Of a stretch of 64,000 bases of DNA, positions 55,615 to 64,000 are shown one piece after another. Positions within the stretch are counted from its first letter, which is position 1; every line of letters starts with the position of its first letter. Under the pieces are notes generated by a model. The model did not search any database. It saw only the letters and a list, made by a program, of their open reading frames with translations, and had not been told where the DNA came from. A program made the position numbers and the translations under genes. Source of the DNA: Paenirhodobacter hankyongi (GTDB taxonomy: Bacteria; Pseudomonadota; Alphaproteobacteria; Rhodobacterales; Rhodobacteraceae); contig NZ_RCHI01000011.1 of assembly GCF_003664585.1 (NCBI RefSeq), positions 62,001 to 126,000 on the forward strand, written 5' to 3'.

Positions 55615-57420
55615 TCATTGCGCTAGGTGGTCGAGGTTCAAGCCGGGGTAGGCGATCGCGTTAATCAGCTCCACGCGCTGCTCAAGCATCCCTTGCGGCA
55701 TCTGCCCGTAACGGCCAGTCATGGACGCTTCGGCATGTCCGAGGATGAAACCGAACTGATTGTCGAGGTAGCCAGCCCGACGCAGGGCGTCGGCGGCACC
55801 ATGCCGGAAAGAGTAGAGCGACAGGCCGCGGCCTTCCTTGAGGCCGATGCGCTTGAGATACTTTCCGAACTCGCGCGAGAACTCGGCCATCATCTGACCA
55901 CGTTCATTCCTCTTCGCACCGGGGAAAAGCTGCTTGTCACCGGCCTTCACGCGGTCGGCGTGGTAACCGAGGAAGCCGAGCCGGATCAACTCGGGATGCA
56001 CGGGCACGACGCGCATTGACCCTTCGGTTTTGACCGACTTGCCTTGCTCAGTCTGATCGCCCTCGGTGGTGATGTGAAACACCCAATGGCCGTGCAGCTC
56101 GCGCACGTCATTGGTCGCGAGCTGGCCGATTTCGCCATTCCGTGCGCCAGAGAACAGCATGACGAGCGGCACCCAATAGCGGTGGTCGCGGATCTGCACG
56201 TCACCGGGCCGGGAGATATACCGCCACTCACCTTCCTTGTCGCTCTGTGCCCCGGTGAAGAGGGGAGAGCTGAACAGGATGTTCAACTGCTCTGACGTGA
56301 AGGTCTGGGTCTTGGATCTCTTCTCCTTCGGCAGCGACATGCCCGACACGGGATTTTGTGCGAGGTAGCCGTTCGACACGAGCCAGTTGCAGAAGGCCCC
56401 GAGGCTAGAGAGGTAGCGGTTCACCGTGCGGTCGGACAGGACCGGGCGACCGAGCTTTTCGTTCGCCTTGACGATCTGGTGAATATTCATGCCTTTGAAG
56501 TCGTTCACCTCTGACGCGCGGACGGGATACTTGACGAGAAGGGCCTTCCAGTCGCGCACGGCCACCTTGTCGATAGCGTGAACCGGGAAGCTCGCCCCGA
56601 CGCATTCAACGAAGGTGCCCACGTCGCGCCGGGTTTGGTCGAGACGATCTTGAGCAACGCGGCGCGGGTTCTCGCGAGCGAATATCTCGAAAACTTCCAT
56701 GATCTTCTCGCCGGGTTTCGCTACCTCGCGGCGAGGGCCGGTTGCAGGCTTCACCAGAGGGTCGCGGGGCTGGCCCGAGTAGTCGCCCCGGTCGCGCTCT
56801 ATGGCGCGGTCAAGGGCTTCGATCTCGGCGCGCATCATATGTCGGGCGAGGCTGATCCAATCAGGCGTGCCACGTTCCACCAGAAGGCGGTTCTCGTCCA
56901 GATAGGCGTCAACCTCGTGAGCGATCAGTGCCGTCTCGCCCTGCGCGAGCTGCCGGCGCATATCCGCGACCTTCACCTTGCGAGCCTCCGAAGCCACCGC
57001 GCTCGCTTCCTGCTTGGCTTTGAGGTCAAGCGAGGCGTCGAGAATCACAAGAGGGTCGGCGCTGGCGATCTCGCCACGCTGTGCCCGCCCGATCAGTTCG
57101 GACCTCGCTTGCTCAATCTCAGTCTCGCCGGGGAGATTCGCGCGCTCTGCTTCATCTCGCTCCATGGTGGCGGTGTAGTGATCCCAAACCGCGTGCTCAC
57201 GGTCCGCAGGCACCAAAGAGCGACGTGAACGAAGGTCGTCAAAGCCTCGCTGCCATTCAGAAATTACTGGATAGAGGCGGCGCTTTGCTTCGGCTTCGTC
57301 ATTGGTGCCAAGCGCCTTCACCAGCTCACGCTTGCCGATGATCTGCACCAGATCAAGCGGAACGCGAATCCGGGCAGAGTAGGCGGCGCCGCGACGGATG
57401 AGGTGACTAATGCGAGCCAT
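55615..57420 (-). CDS. int: Tyrosine site-specific integrase
   Basis: 601 residues, long for the family. N-terminal DUF6538-like segment (ISHLIRRGAAYSARIRVPLDLVQIIGKRELVKAL) and long helical middle. SAM-like core-binding domain precedes the catalytic domain. Catalytic residues: R427 in LFSGARNGEIGQL, R539 and H540 in YSFRHGAADAL, H562 in ILGHAEASM, and the nucleophile Y571 in TGRYGQ. The first His of the usual HxxR box is replaced by Tyr (Y536). It lies 121 bases from attR, opposite the intact tRNA. Confidence 0.92.
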   Translation of the reverse strand: MARISHLIRRGAAYSARIRVPLDLVQIIGKRELVKALGTNDEAEAKRRLYPVISEWQRGFDDLRSRRSLVPADREHAVWDHYTATMERDEAERANLPGETEIEQARSELIGRAQRGEIASADPLVILDASLDLKAKQEASAVASEARKVKVADMRRQLAQGETALIAHEVDAYLDENRLLVERGTPDWISLARHMMRAEIEALDRAIERDRGDYSGQPRDPLVKPATGPRREVAKPGEKIMEVFEIFARENPRRVAQDRLDQTRRDVGTFVECVGASFPVHAIDKVAVRDWKALLVKYPVRASEVNDFKGMNIHQIVKANEKLGRPVLSDRTVNRYLSSLGAFCNWLVSNGYLAQNPVSGMSLPKEKRSKTQTFTSEQLNILFSSPLFTGAQSDKEGEWRYISRPGDVQIRDHRYWVPLVMLFSGARNGEIGQLATNDVRELHGHWVFHITTEGDQTEQGKSVKTEGSMRVVPVHPELIRLGFLGYHADRVKAGDKQLFPGAKRNERGQMMAEFSREFGKYLKRIGLKEGRGLSLYSFRHGAADALRRAGYLDNQFGFILGHAEASMTGRYGQMPQGMLEQRVELINAIAYPGLNLDHLAQ

Positions 57421-57541
57421 CGGGCGCGCTCCATGTGGAAGGGCTGTGTGTTACAGTCATGTGTTACAGATTGACGGGAAATCTGCAAGCGATTACATAT
57501 TGTTAGTTGAAAATAACGGCTTGCGGAAAACGTTATTATGT
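57421..57541. promoter_or_regulatory. Integrase upstream region with direct repeats (right arm sites)
   Basis: TGTGTTACAG occurs at 57447-57456 and 57460-57469 (13-bp period), the same word as the left-end inverted pair. An ATAACG/CGTTAT inverted pair follows near 57510-57537. Likely holds both the integrase promoter and arm-type binding sites, allowing integrase autoregulation. Confidence 0.6.
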
Positions 57542-57558
57542 TCTCGCCGCCCCGACCA
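57542..57558 (+). repeat. attR core
   Basis: Second copy of TCTCGCCGCCCCGACCA, exactly matching the 3' end of tRNA-Pro. No remaining tRNA sequence accompanies it, as expected for the distal end of a tRNA-integrated element. Confidence 0.9.
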
Positions 57559-58122
57559 CTTCCCCAGCCGCTGATCCCTCCCTCTGCACCCCCTAGATCT
57601 GGTGTGCCATTTCGGGAGCGATTCTCCCTTTCCCTGGCCCCGCACGGGATTCGGGAACATATTTTGGGCATGCTGCGCCGCGGCGCTTCGGGCATCGGCC
57701 AAAACCGGCCAGCTATCCACAAGATCTTGTGGGCTGTGGATGAAATTCATCCGATTTGTCATCTTCCTGTCGGAAATCCCAGTGGCACAAGGGGAATCCT
57801 CCTTGGGGCGGGAACCGCGCCGGGAGGGGGGATTGTGGAGGAATCGAGCCCGTCCGCCGCTCTGTCAAAGCGGCTTTCCCGTCAATAGAAAAAAGCCCGG
57901 CTGCGCCGCCAAAGTTCTGTTGACCCTTTCGTGAGCCTACGCCAGTTTGTGGACGTCAGCTGAGAAGCCACCAGATGTAGTGGCGCTGCGGGCGCGGGAC
58001 GGAGCCTCACTTTCTGCTCGATCGGAAACGAGACGGCGCCTCCGGGACCACACCCCGGGGTTGGTCCCTGTGTCCATGCGTACCGGCGCGGCGGGTTTGT
58101 TTTTGAACACGGGACAGTGCAG
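57559..58122 (+). promoter_or_regulatory. Non-coding region upstream of nrdJ with NrdR box and DnaA-box-like sites
   Basis: No gene seen. A perfect 16-bp palindrome CCACAAGATCTTGTGG (57717-57732) matches the NrdR-box consensus at most positions. It is flanked by DnaA-box-like CTATCCACA (57713-57721) and TGTGGATGA (57735-57743, inverted). A strong hairpin in the leader (58044-58068: GGGACCA/TGGTCCC with ACCCCGGGGT between) lies about 55 bases before the start. A weak stem GCCGCT/AGCGGC is at 57856-57874. I looked for a cobalamin riboswitch and did not find its conserved core. Confidence 0.6.
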
Positions 58123-61100
58123 ATGAAGATCGAACGCAAGTTCACCTCGGCCAAGACCGGCGCCTATGGCGAGATCGCCTTCACCACCACCACTTCGGAA
58201 ATTCGCAACCCCGATGGCAAGGTCGTGTTCCACAACGACTGCGTCGAGGTGCCCGAGGGCTGGAGCCAGGTTGCCTCCGACGTGCTTGCGCAGAAATACT
58301 TCCGCAAGGCCGGCGTTCCCGCGGCGCTGAAGACGGTGCGCGAGAAGGGCGTGCCCGAGTTCCTGTGGCGCTCGGTTCCGGATACCGAGGCGCTCGAGAA
58401 CCTGCCGGAAGATCAGCGCATTGTGGGCGAAACTTCAGCCAAGCAGGTGTTCGACCGGATGGCCGGCGCCTGGACCTACTGGGGCTGGAAGGGCGGCTAT
58501 TTCAGCACCGAGGACGATGCGCGCGCCTATTACGACGAGATGCGCTTCATGCTGGCCGAGCAGATGGCCGCGCCGAACAGCCCGCAGTGGTTCAACACCG
58601 GCCTGCACTGGGCCTATGGCATCGACGGCCCGTCGCAGGGCCACTATTACGTCGACCACGTCACCGGCAAGCTGACGAAATCGGCCTCGGCCTATGAACA
58701 CCCGCAGCCGCATGCCTGCTTCATCCAGTCGGTGCGGGACGATCTGGTGGGCGAGGGCGGGATCATGGACCTGTGGGTCCGGGAAGCGCGTCTGTTCAAA
58801 TACGGCTCGGGCACCGGCACCAATTTCTCGAGCCTGCGCGCCGAGGGCGAGAAGCTCTCGGGCGGCGGCAAGTCCTCGGGGCTGATGGGCTTCCTGAAGA
58901 TCGGCGACCGGGCGGCCGGCGCGATCAAGTCGGGCGGCACCACGCGGCGCGCGGCGAAGATGGTGATCTGCGACATGGATCACCCCGATATCGAGGCCTT
59001 CATCAACTGGAAGGTGATCGAGGAGCAGAAGGTCGCCTCGCTGGTGGCCGGCTCGAAGATGCACGAGCGCGAGCTGAACAGGATCTTCGACGCGATCCGC
59101 GTCTGGGACGGCTCGGAGGAGGGCCGCGTCGATCCGGGCGTCAACGCGGGGCTGAAGGCCGCGATCCGCTCGGCCAAGAAGGCGCTGATCCCGGAAACCT
59201 ATATCAACCGCGTCCTGCAATACGCGCGGCAGGGCTTCGACAGCATCGAATTCCCGACCTATGACACCGATTGGGACAGCGAGGCCTATATCTCGGTCTC
59301 GGGACAGAACTCGAACAACTCGGTGCGCGTCACCAACGCCTTCCTGAAGGCGGTGAAGGAGGATGCGCCGTGGGAGCTGCTGCGCCGCACCGACGGCAAG
59401 GTGGCGAAGACGGTGCGGGCGCGCGAACTCTGGGATCAGGTCGGTCACGCCGCCTGGGCCTGTGCCGACCCGGGCATCCAGTTCCACGACACGGTGAACG
59501 AGTGGCACACCTGCCCCGAGGACGGTCCGATCCGCGGCTCGAACCCCTGCTCGGAATACATGTTCCTCGACGACACGGCGTGCAACCTTGCCTCGATGAA
59601 TCTGCTGACCTTCCACAAGGGCGGCAAGTTCGACGCGGATGCCTATGTGCATGCCACCCGGCTGTGGACCATCACGCTCGAGATCTCGGTGCTGATGGCG
59701 CAGTTCCCGAGCCAGGAGATCGCACAGCGCTCCTATGACTTCCGCACGCTGGGCCTAGGCTATGCCAATATCGGCGGGCTGCTGATGACCATGGGCCTTG
59801 GCTATGACTCGGACGAGGGCCGGGCACTGTGCGCCGCGCTGACCGCGGTGATGACCGGCGTCGCCTATGCGACCTCGGCCGAGATGGCGGCCGAGCTGGG
59901 CGCCTTCCCGGGCCATGCGAAGAACGCCGCGCACATGCTGCGGGTGATCCGCAACCACCGTACCGCGGCGCATGGGCTGTCGACGGGCTATGAGGGGCTC
60001 GAGGTGAAACCCGTGCCGCTCGATGCCGCGAACTGCCCTGATCCGGCGCTGGTGACGCTGGCGAAATCGGCCTGGGACGAGGCGCTGGCGCTTGGCGAGG
60101 CGCATGGCTTCCGCAACGCGCAGGTCTCGGTGATCGCGCCCACCGGCACCATCGGCCTGGTGATGGATTGCGACACGACGGGCATCGAGCCGGACTTCGC
60201 GCTGGTGAAGTTCAAGAAGCTCGCCGGCGGCGGTTACTTCAAGATCATCAACCGTTCGGTGCCCGCCGCGCTCGAGTCGCTGGGCTACCCCTCGGCGCAG
60301 ATCGAGGAGATCATCGCCTCTGCGGTCGGCCACGGGTCCTTGGGCAATTGCCCGGCGATCAACCGCACGTCGCTCATCGGCCATGGCTTCGGCGCGGCCG
60401 AGATCGAGAAGATCGAGGCGGCGCTGCCCTCGGCCTTCGACATCCGCTTCGTCTTCAACCAGTGGACGCTGGGCGAGGATTTCTGCACCGGGACGCTGGG
60501 CATCCCGGTCGAGAAGCTGAACGACCCGTCCTTCGACATGCTGCGCCACCTCGGCTTCACCAAGGCGCAGATCGACGCGGCGAACGACCATGTCTGCGGC
60601 ACGATGACCCTCGAGGGCGCGCCCTTCCTGAAGCCCGAGCATTACGCCGTCTTCGACTGCGCCAATGCCTGCGGCAAGAAGGGCACGCGCTACCTGTCGG
60701 TCGACAGCCACATCCGGATGATGGCGGCGGCGCAGTCGTTCATCTCGGGCGCGATCTCGAAGACGATCAACATGCCGAACACGGCGACGATCGAGGATGC
60801 GCTCGCCGCCTATGAGCTGAGCTGGTCGCTCGGCATCAAGGCGAACGCGCTTTACCGCGACGGTTCCAAGCTGAGCCAGCCGCTCGCCGCGGCGCTGGTC
60901 GAGGATGACGAGGAGGCCGAGGAGATCCTCGCCACCGGCAGCCAGCAGGAAAAGGCCGTCACCCTTGCCGAGAAGATCGTCGAGAAGGTGGTGGTGAAGG
61001 AGATCGTCCGTTCGCACCGCGAAAAGCTGCCGTCGCGCCGCAAGGGCTACACCCAGAAGGCGATCGTCGGCGGTCACAAGGTCTATCTGCGCACCGGCGA

Positions 61101-61815
61101 ATACGATGACGGCTCGCTCGGCGAGATCTTCATCGACATGCACAAGGAAGGCGCGGGCTTCCGCGCGATGATGAACAACTTCGCCATCGCGGTCTCGGTC
61201 GGTCTGCAATACGGCGTGCCGCTCGAGGAATTCGTCGACGCCTTCACCTTCACCAAGTTCGAGCCGGCCGGCATGGTGCAGGGCAACGACTCGATCAAGA
61301 ACGCGACCTCGATCCTCGATTATGTCTTCCGCGAACTGGCGGTCAGCTATCTCGACCGCACCGACCTCGCCCATATCAAGCCGAAGGGGACCGCCTTCGA
61401 CGATCTGGGCGGCGGCAAGGACGAGGGCAAGCGCAACGTCGAGCCGGTGAGCGAGTCGGCGGCGTCGAAATCGCTCGAGGTGCTGCGGCAGATCTCGTCC
61501 TCGGGCTATCTGCGCAAGCGGCTGCCGCAGGAACTGGTGGTGCTGCGCGGTGGCGCGGCGGGCGGCATGGCGCTGTCGGGCGCGGCCGATCCGATCGCGG
61601 CGCTGAACACGCTGGTGCCGGAAACCGCGAAGGCGCCGGGCGCCGCGGCGACGACCTCGCTCGCCTCGGGGGTCGTCACCATGGATGCGCGCACCAAGGC
61701 GAAGCTGCAGGGCTACGAGGGCGAGGCCTGCGGCGAATGCGGCAACTACACGCTGGTGCGCAACGGCACCTGCATGAAGTGCAACACCTGCGGCGCCACC
61801 TCGGGCTGCAGCTGA
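58123..61815 (+). CDS. nrdJ: B12-dependent (class II) ribonucleotide reductase NrdJ
   Basis: Adenosylcobalamin-dependent reductase converting ribonucleotides to deoxyribonucleotides, 1230 residues from ATG 58123 (a GTG at 58117 is the alternative). Large catalytic barrel motifs: [49 protein letters not shown] with active-site Cys, and [21 protein letters not shown]. The C-terminus has the redox/zinc-ribbon part [10 protein letters not shown] with [13 protein letters not shown]. Regulation by NrdR is suggested by the upstream palindrome. Class II enzymes work with or without oxygen, suiting a metabolically flexible host. Confidence 0.97.
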   Translation: MKIERKFTSAKTGAYGEIAFTTTTSEIRNPDGKVVFHNDCVEVPEGWSQVASDVLAQKYFRKAGVPAALKTVREKGVPEFLWRSVPDTEALENLPEDQRIVGETSAKQVFDRMAGAWTYWGWKGGYFSTEDDARAYYDEMRFMLAEQMAAPNSPQWFNTGLHWAYGIDGPSQGHYYVDHVTGKLTKSASAYEHPQPHACFIQSVRDDLVGEGGIMDLWVREARLFKYGSGTGTNFSSLRAEGEKLSGGGKSSGLMGFLKIGDRAAGAIKSGGTTRRAAKMVICDMDHPDIEAFINWKVIEEQKVASLVAGSKMHERELNRIFDAIRVWDGSEEGRVDPGVNAGLKAAIRSAKKALIPETYINRVLQYARQGFDSIEFPTYDTDWDSEAYISVSGQNSNNSVRVTNAFLKAVKEDAPWELLRRTDGKVAKTVRARELWDQVGHAAWACADPGIQFHDTVNEWHTCPEDGPIRGSNPCSEYMFLDDTACNLASMNLLTFHKGGKFDADAYVHATRLWTITLEISVLMAQFPSQEIAQRSYDFRTLGLGYANIGGLLMTMGLGYDSDEGRALCAALTAVMTGVAYATSAEMAAELGAFPGHAKNAAHMLRVIRNHRTAAHGLSTGYEGLEVKPVPLDAANCPDPALVTLAKSAWDEALALGEAHGFRNAQVSVIAPTGTIGLVMDCDTTGIEPDFALVKFKKLAGGGYFKIINRSVPAALESLGYPSAQIEEIIASAVGHGSLGNCPAINRTSLIGHGFGAAEIEKIEAALPSAFDIRFVFNQWTLGEDFCTGTLGIPVEKLNDPSFDMLRHLGFTKAQIDAANDHVCGTMTLEGAPFLKPEHYAVFDCANACGKKGTRYLSVDSHIRMMAAAQSFISGAISKTINMPNTATIEDALAAYELSWSLGIKANALYRDGSKLSQPLAAALVEDDEEAEEILATGSQQEKAVTLAEKIVEKVVVKEIVRSHREKLPSRRKGYTQKAIVGGHKVYLRTGEYDDGSLGEIFIDMHKEGAGFRAMMNNFAIAVSVGLQYGVPLEEFVDAFTFTKFEPAGMVQGNDSIKNATSILDYVFRELAVSYLDRTDLAHIKPKGTAFDDLGGGKDEGKRNVEPVSESAASKSLEVLRQISSSGYLRKRLPQELVVLRGGAAGGMALSGAADPIAALNTLVPETAKAPGAAATTSLASGVVTMDARTKAKLQGYEGEACGECGNYTLVRNGTCMKCNTCGATSGCS

Positions 61816-61837
61816 GGGCCGCGCGCGGCCTGAGCAA

Positions 61838-61859
61838 GGCCCGGCCACGAAGCCGGGCC
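61838..61859 (+). terminator. GC hairpin after nrdJ
   Basis: GGCCCGGC (61838-61845) pairs with GCCGGGCC (61852-61859) around a six-base loop; the palindrome GGCCGCGCGCGGCC lies just before it. No T-run, so termination efficiency is unclear. Confidence 0.5.
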
Positions 61860-61916
61860 GCAACGAAGACCACGGACGCCCGCAAGGGCAGCACGGAAGA
61901 CAGAAGGACGCCCCAG

Positions 61917-62165
61917 GTGGAGCTGATCGTCGGAAACAAACGGATTGCGGCCAAGGCGCTGCGGCGGATCCCGGGCGGGGTCGTGGCGCAGCTCGCGGGC
62001 GACGCGCTGACCTCGGTGCTGGACGCGACCTTCCGCGGCGGCGCCTCGATCGAGCTGCTGGGGGGCGATCTCGACCACCACACGCTTGACGTCACCGACA
62101 TCCGCATGGCGGGCGCCTCGACCACTGTCACGCTGCTGACCAGCGGCGCGGTGGCCCTGCATTGA
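61917..62165 (+). CDS. Hypothetical protein, 82 residues
   Basis: GTG start at 61917 with AGAAGGA seven to thirteen bases upstream. Reads M(GTG)ELIVGNKRIAAKALRRIPG and continues VVAQLAGDALTSVLDATFRGG, ending GAVALH. Alternating hydrophobic pattern suggests a small alpha/beta domain. Host-like codon use supports it as real. I do not recognise a family; it follows nrdJ at 101 bases. Confidence 0.6.
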   Translation: MELIVGNKRIAAKALRRIPGGVVAQLAGDALTSVLDATFRGGASIELLGGDLDHHTLDVTDIRMAGASTTVTLLTSGAVALH

Positions 62166-62262
62166 GATCCGGGGCGGGTGCGCTCGCCCCAGACGCCGAG
62201 AAGGCCCAGGCGAAACCATAGACACCTCGGGCGGTGCATCAACGAGCCTGATCGGCGAACCT

Positions 62263-62296
62263 GGCCCCCTCCCTCAAGGAGGGGGTCATTTTCTTT
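62263..62296 (+). terminator. Intrinsic terminator
   Basis: CCCCCTCC (62265-62272) pairs with GGAGGGGG (62278-62285) around CTCAA, followed by TCATTTTCTTTT. Ends the transcript of the small hypothetical gene before the tRNA-Asp pair. Confidence 0.8.
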
Positions 62297-62430
62297 TGGA
62301 AATCAGGGGTTTCCGGAAAATGGGGCAGGGGCGAAAGAAAAACCGGAACTTTTCTCACGCAGGCGCTTGACGGGGCGCGCGGGCCTGCGTAAACACGCCC
62401 CACGCTCGGACAGCGATCGGGCGGAGGTGA

Positions 62431-62507
62431 GCGGTTGTAGCTCAGTTGGTTAGAGTACCGGCCTGTCACGCCGGGGGTCGCGGGTTCGAGCCCCGTCAAC
62501 CGCGCCA
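62431..62507 (+). tRNA. tRNA-Asp(GTC), copy 1
   Basis: 77-base cloverleaf: GCGGTTG acceptor pairs with CAACCGC, anticodon stem CCGGC/GCCGG with loop CTGTCAC giving GTC, T-arm with GGTTCGAGCC, encoded CCA. Confidence 0.97.
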
Positions 62508-62535
62508 CCTCCCCGATCGCCGAGCGCTGAAATGC

Positions 62536-62612
62536 GCGGTTGTAGCTCAGTTGGTTAGAGTACCGGCCTGTCACGCCGGGGGTCGCGGGTTCGAGCCCCG
62601 TCAACCGCGCCA
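62536..62612 (+). tRNA. tRNA-Asp(GTC), copy 2
   Basis: Sequence identical over all 77 bases to copy 1, 28 bases downstream. Probably one transcript with it. The identical tandem copies suggest recent duplication or gene conversion. Confidence 0.97.
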
Positions 62613-62744
62613 TTTCCCTCCCTTCCGGAACATGATCTTGCTCCGTGCGGCCCGAAAGCTGCGCATTGGCCCCTCGGGGCCTCTTGCGCGCTTGCCCGGT
62701 TTCCGCGCCGGTCCTATATCGGACCGACAGCGAAGGAGCCTGCC

Positions 62745-64000
62745 ATGACGGACGCATTTGACGCCAAGAGCCTGATCGACACCATGGGCGCCGCCGCGCG
62801 CGCCGCGGCCGCCGAGCTTGCCTATGCGCCAGCGGCGGCCAAGGAGGCGGCGCTGACCGCGGCCGCCGATGCGGTGCTGGCACATCTGGACGAGATTCTC
62901 GCCGCCAATGCCGAGGACATGGCCTTCGGGGCCGAAAAGGGGCTGACGCCCGCGATGCTCGACCGGCTGAAGCTCGACGAGGGGCGGGTGGCCTCGATCG
63001 TCGCCGGGCTGCGCGCGGTTGCCGCGCAACCCGATCCGGTCGGCACGGTGATCGCCGAATGGGACCGGCCCACCGGGCTGCACATCCAGCGCGTGCGCAC
63101 GCCGCTGGGCGTGATCGGGGTGATCTACGAATCGCGGCCGAACGTGACGGCGGATGCCGGCGCGCTGTGCCTGAAGGCCGGCAATGCGGTGATCCTGCGC
63201 GGCGGCTCGGAAAGCTTCCATTCGAGCCGGGCGATTCACGCCTGCATGGTCGAGGGGCTGCGCGCCGCGGGCCTGCCCGAGGCGGCGATCCAGCTGGTGC
63301 CCACCCGCGACCGCGCGGTGGTGACCGAGATGCTGCATGCCGTGGCCTATATCGACGTGATCGTGCCGCGCGGCGGCAAGGGGCTTGTCGGCCTTGTGCA
63401 GCGCGAGGCACGGGTGCCGGTCTTTGCCCATCTCGAGGGGATCTGCCACATCTATGCCGATGGCGCGGCCGATGTCGCCAAGGCACGGCGCGTGGTACTG
63501 AACGCCAAGACCCGGCGCACCGGGATCTGCGGCGCGATGGAATGCCTGCTGATCGACCGCGCCTTCTATGAGAAGCACGGGCCGGTTCTGGTCGAGGATC
63601 TGGTCGCGGCCGGCGTCGAGGTCCGCACCGAGGGCGATCTGCTGAAGGTGCCGGGCACGGTTCCCGCCGCCCCCGACGATTTCGGTCGCGAGTTCCTCGA
63701 CATGATCTGCGCGGCGAAGATCGTCGACGGTGTCGACGGCGCCATCGCCCATATCCGCCGCTATGGTTCGAACCACACCGAATCGATCCTGACCGAGGAT
63801 GACGCCGCCGCGGCACGCTTCTTCCAGCGGCTCGATTCGGCGATCCTGATGCGCAACGCCTCGACCCAGTTCGCCGATGGCGGCGAATTCGGCATGGGCG
63901 GCGAGATCGGCATCGCCACCGGCAAGCTGCACGCGCGCGGGCCGGTGGGGGCGGAACAGCTGACCTCGTTCAAGTATCTGGTCACCGGCGACGGCACCTG
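62745..64000 (+). CDS. proA: Gamma-glutamyl phosphate reductase ProA (3' end outside window)
   Basis: Second step of proline synthesis. ATG 62745 follows GAAGGAGCC. The frame is open to the window edge for 418 codons, so only a few residues are missing. Motifs: [35 protein letters not shown] (cofactor/substrate loop), the catalytic Cys in [13 protein letters not shown], and [20 protein letters not shown] at the C-terminus. Downstream of the two tRNA-Asp genes. Confidence 0.96.
   Translation, partial: MTDAFDAKSLIDTMGAAARAAAAELAYAPAAAKEAALTAAADAVLAHLDEILAANAEDMAFGAEKGLTPAMLDRLKLDEGRVASIVAGLRAVAAQPDPVGTVIAEWDRPTGLHIQRVRTPLGVIGVIYESRPNVTADAGALCLKAGNAVILRGGSESFHSSRAIHACMVEGLRAAGLPEAAIQLVPTRDRAVVTEMLHAVAYIDVIVPRGGKGLVGLVQREARVPVFAHLEGICHIYADGAADVAKARRVVLNAKTRRTGICGAMECLLIDRAFYEKHGPVLVEDLVAAGVEVRTEGDLLKVPGTVPAAPDDFGREFLDMICAAKIVDGVDGAIAHIRRYGSNHTESILTEDDAAAARFFQRLDSAILMRNASTQFADGGEFGMGGEIGIATGKLHARGPVGAEQLTSFKYLVTGDGT

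Larger units (their letters stand above)
41088..57558. mobile_element. Integrated phage-derived element in tRNA-Pro, about 16.45 kb
   Basis: Bounded by a 17-bp perfect direct repeat, one copy the tRNA-Pro 3' end and the other just beyond a tyrosine integrase. All recognisable genes are on the minus strand. Content in transcription order: integrase; portal; GTA-gp10-like tail chaperone; prohead protease-capsid fusion; second chaperone-like protein; tail assembly protein I; HNH nuclease; DNA-binding protein; head-tail connector; HK97 gp10; DUF3168; head closure; TerS; TerL; tape measure; minor tail M; ribbon-helix-helix protein; unknown protein; 58-residue ORF. No tail tube, tail tip, lysis, replication or classical repressor gene is visible. 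Base composition is visibly less GC-rich at its left end than the host flanks. Confidence 0.9.

Noticed and set aside
57559-58122. Cobalamin riboswitch upstream of nrdJ
   Set aside because: A B12-dependent enzyme made this worth checking, but the conserved core and B12-box arrangement were not found; only a GGGACCA/TGGTCCC hairpin and an NrdR-like box are visible.
59755-61863. 702-codon minus-strand frame opposite nrdJ
   Set aside because: Shadow of nrdJ, with repetitive Arg/Gly/Ala/His composition.

Overview
The window is a GC-rich chromosomal segment of an alphaproteobacterium, most likely a member of the Rhodobacteraceae (Rhodobacter/Cereibacter/Paracoccus-like). The reasons are the style of the FtsZ N-terminus, the DUF2484 gene in the murC-murB interval, the tandem-CSD cold-shock protein, the class II ribonucleotide reductase, and the gene order ftsL-ftsI-murE-murF-mraY-murD ... 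ftsW-murG-murC ... murB-ddl-ftsQ-ftsA-ftsZ-lpxC. These are recognitions from sequence; no database search was run.

1-26.1 kb: division and cell wall (dcw) cluster on the plus strand, many genes joined by ATGA start/stop overlaps. It makes lipid II precursors (MurE, MurF, MraY, MurD, MurG, MurC, MurB, Ddl) and the divisome (FtsL, FtsI, FtsW, FtsQ, FtsA, FtsZ), and continues into lpxC (lipid A), bamD (outer membrane assembly) and recN (DNA repair). Two insertions interrupt it: a minus-strand ldh-chrA pair between murD and ftsW, and a permease/DUF2484/transglutaminase group between murC and murB. A palindrome-rich intergenic element precedes murD.

26.1-39.1 kb: mostly minus strand. It holds molybdopterin genes (moeA, moaC) coupled to trpC-trpD-trpG, a plus-strand divergent polysaccharide deacetylase-like gene, then trpE directly downstream of a PpiD/SurA-like periplasmic folding factor, an aminotransferase, a DUF2127 membrane protein, gpt, a LysE-type exporter and fabI. 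39.2-41.1 kb is plus strand: pdxH, a double-domain cold-shock gene, a DUF192 gene and tRNA-Pro(TGG).

41.09-57.56 kb: an integrated element of about 16.45 kb, bounded by a 17-bp direct repeat of the tRNA-Pro 3' end, with a tyrosine integrase at the right end and every recognisable gene on the minus strand. It carries phage head genes (portal, protease-capsid fusion, connector, head closure, TerS, TerL) and some tail genes (two tail-chaperone-like genes, TipI, gp10, DUF3168 tail terminator, tape measure, minor tail M) in an order unlike canonical HK97/lambda-type phages. I see no tail tube, tail tip L/K/J, lysis, replication or classical repressor gene. The left end has a ribbon-helix-helix gene behind a promoter with a palindromic operator, a repeat-dense non-coding segment, an unknown gene with an apparent in-frame amber codon, and a 58-residue ORF. 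This is the most unusual part of the window: a satellite-like, reduced or reshuffled prophage.

57.6-64 kb: chromosomal again. It contains an NrdR-box-like palindrome with flanking DnaA-box-like sites upstream of nrdJ (B12-dependent ribonucleotide reductase), a small hypothetical gene, two identical tRNA-Asp genes, and proA running off the right edge.
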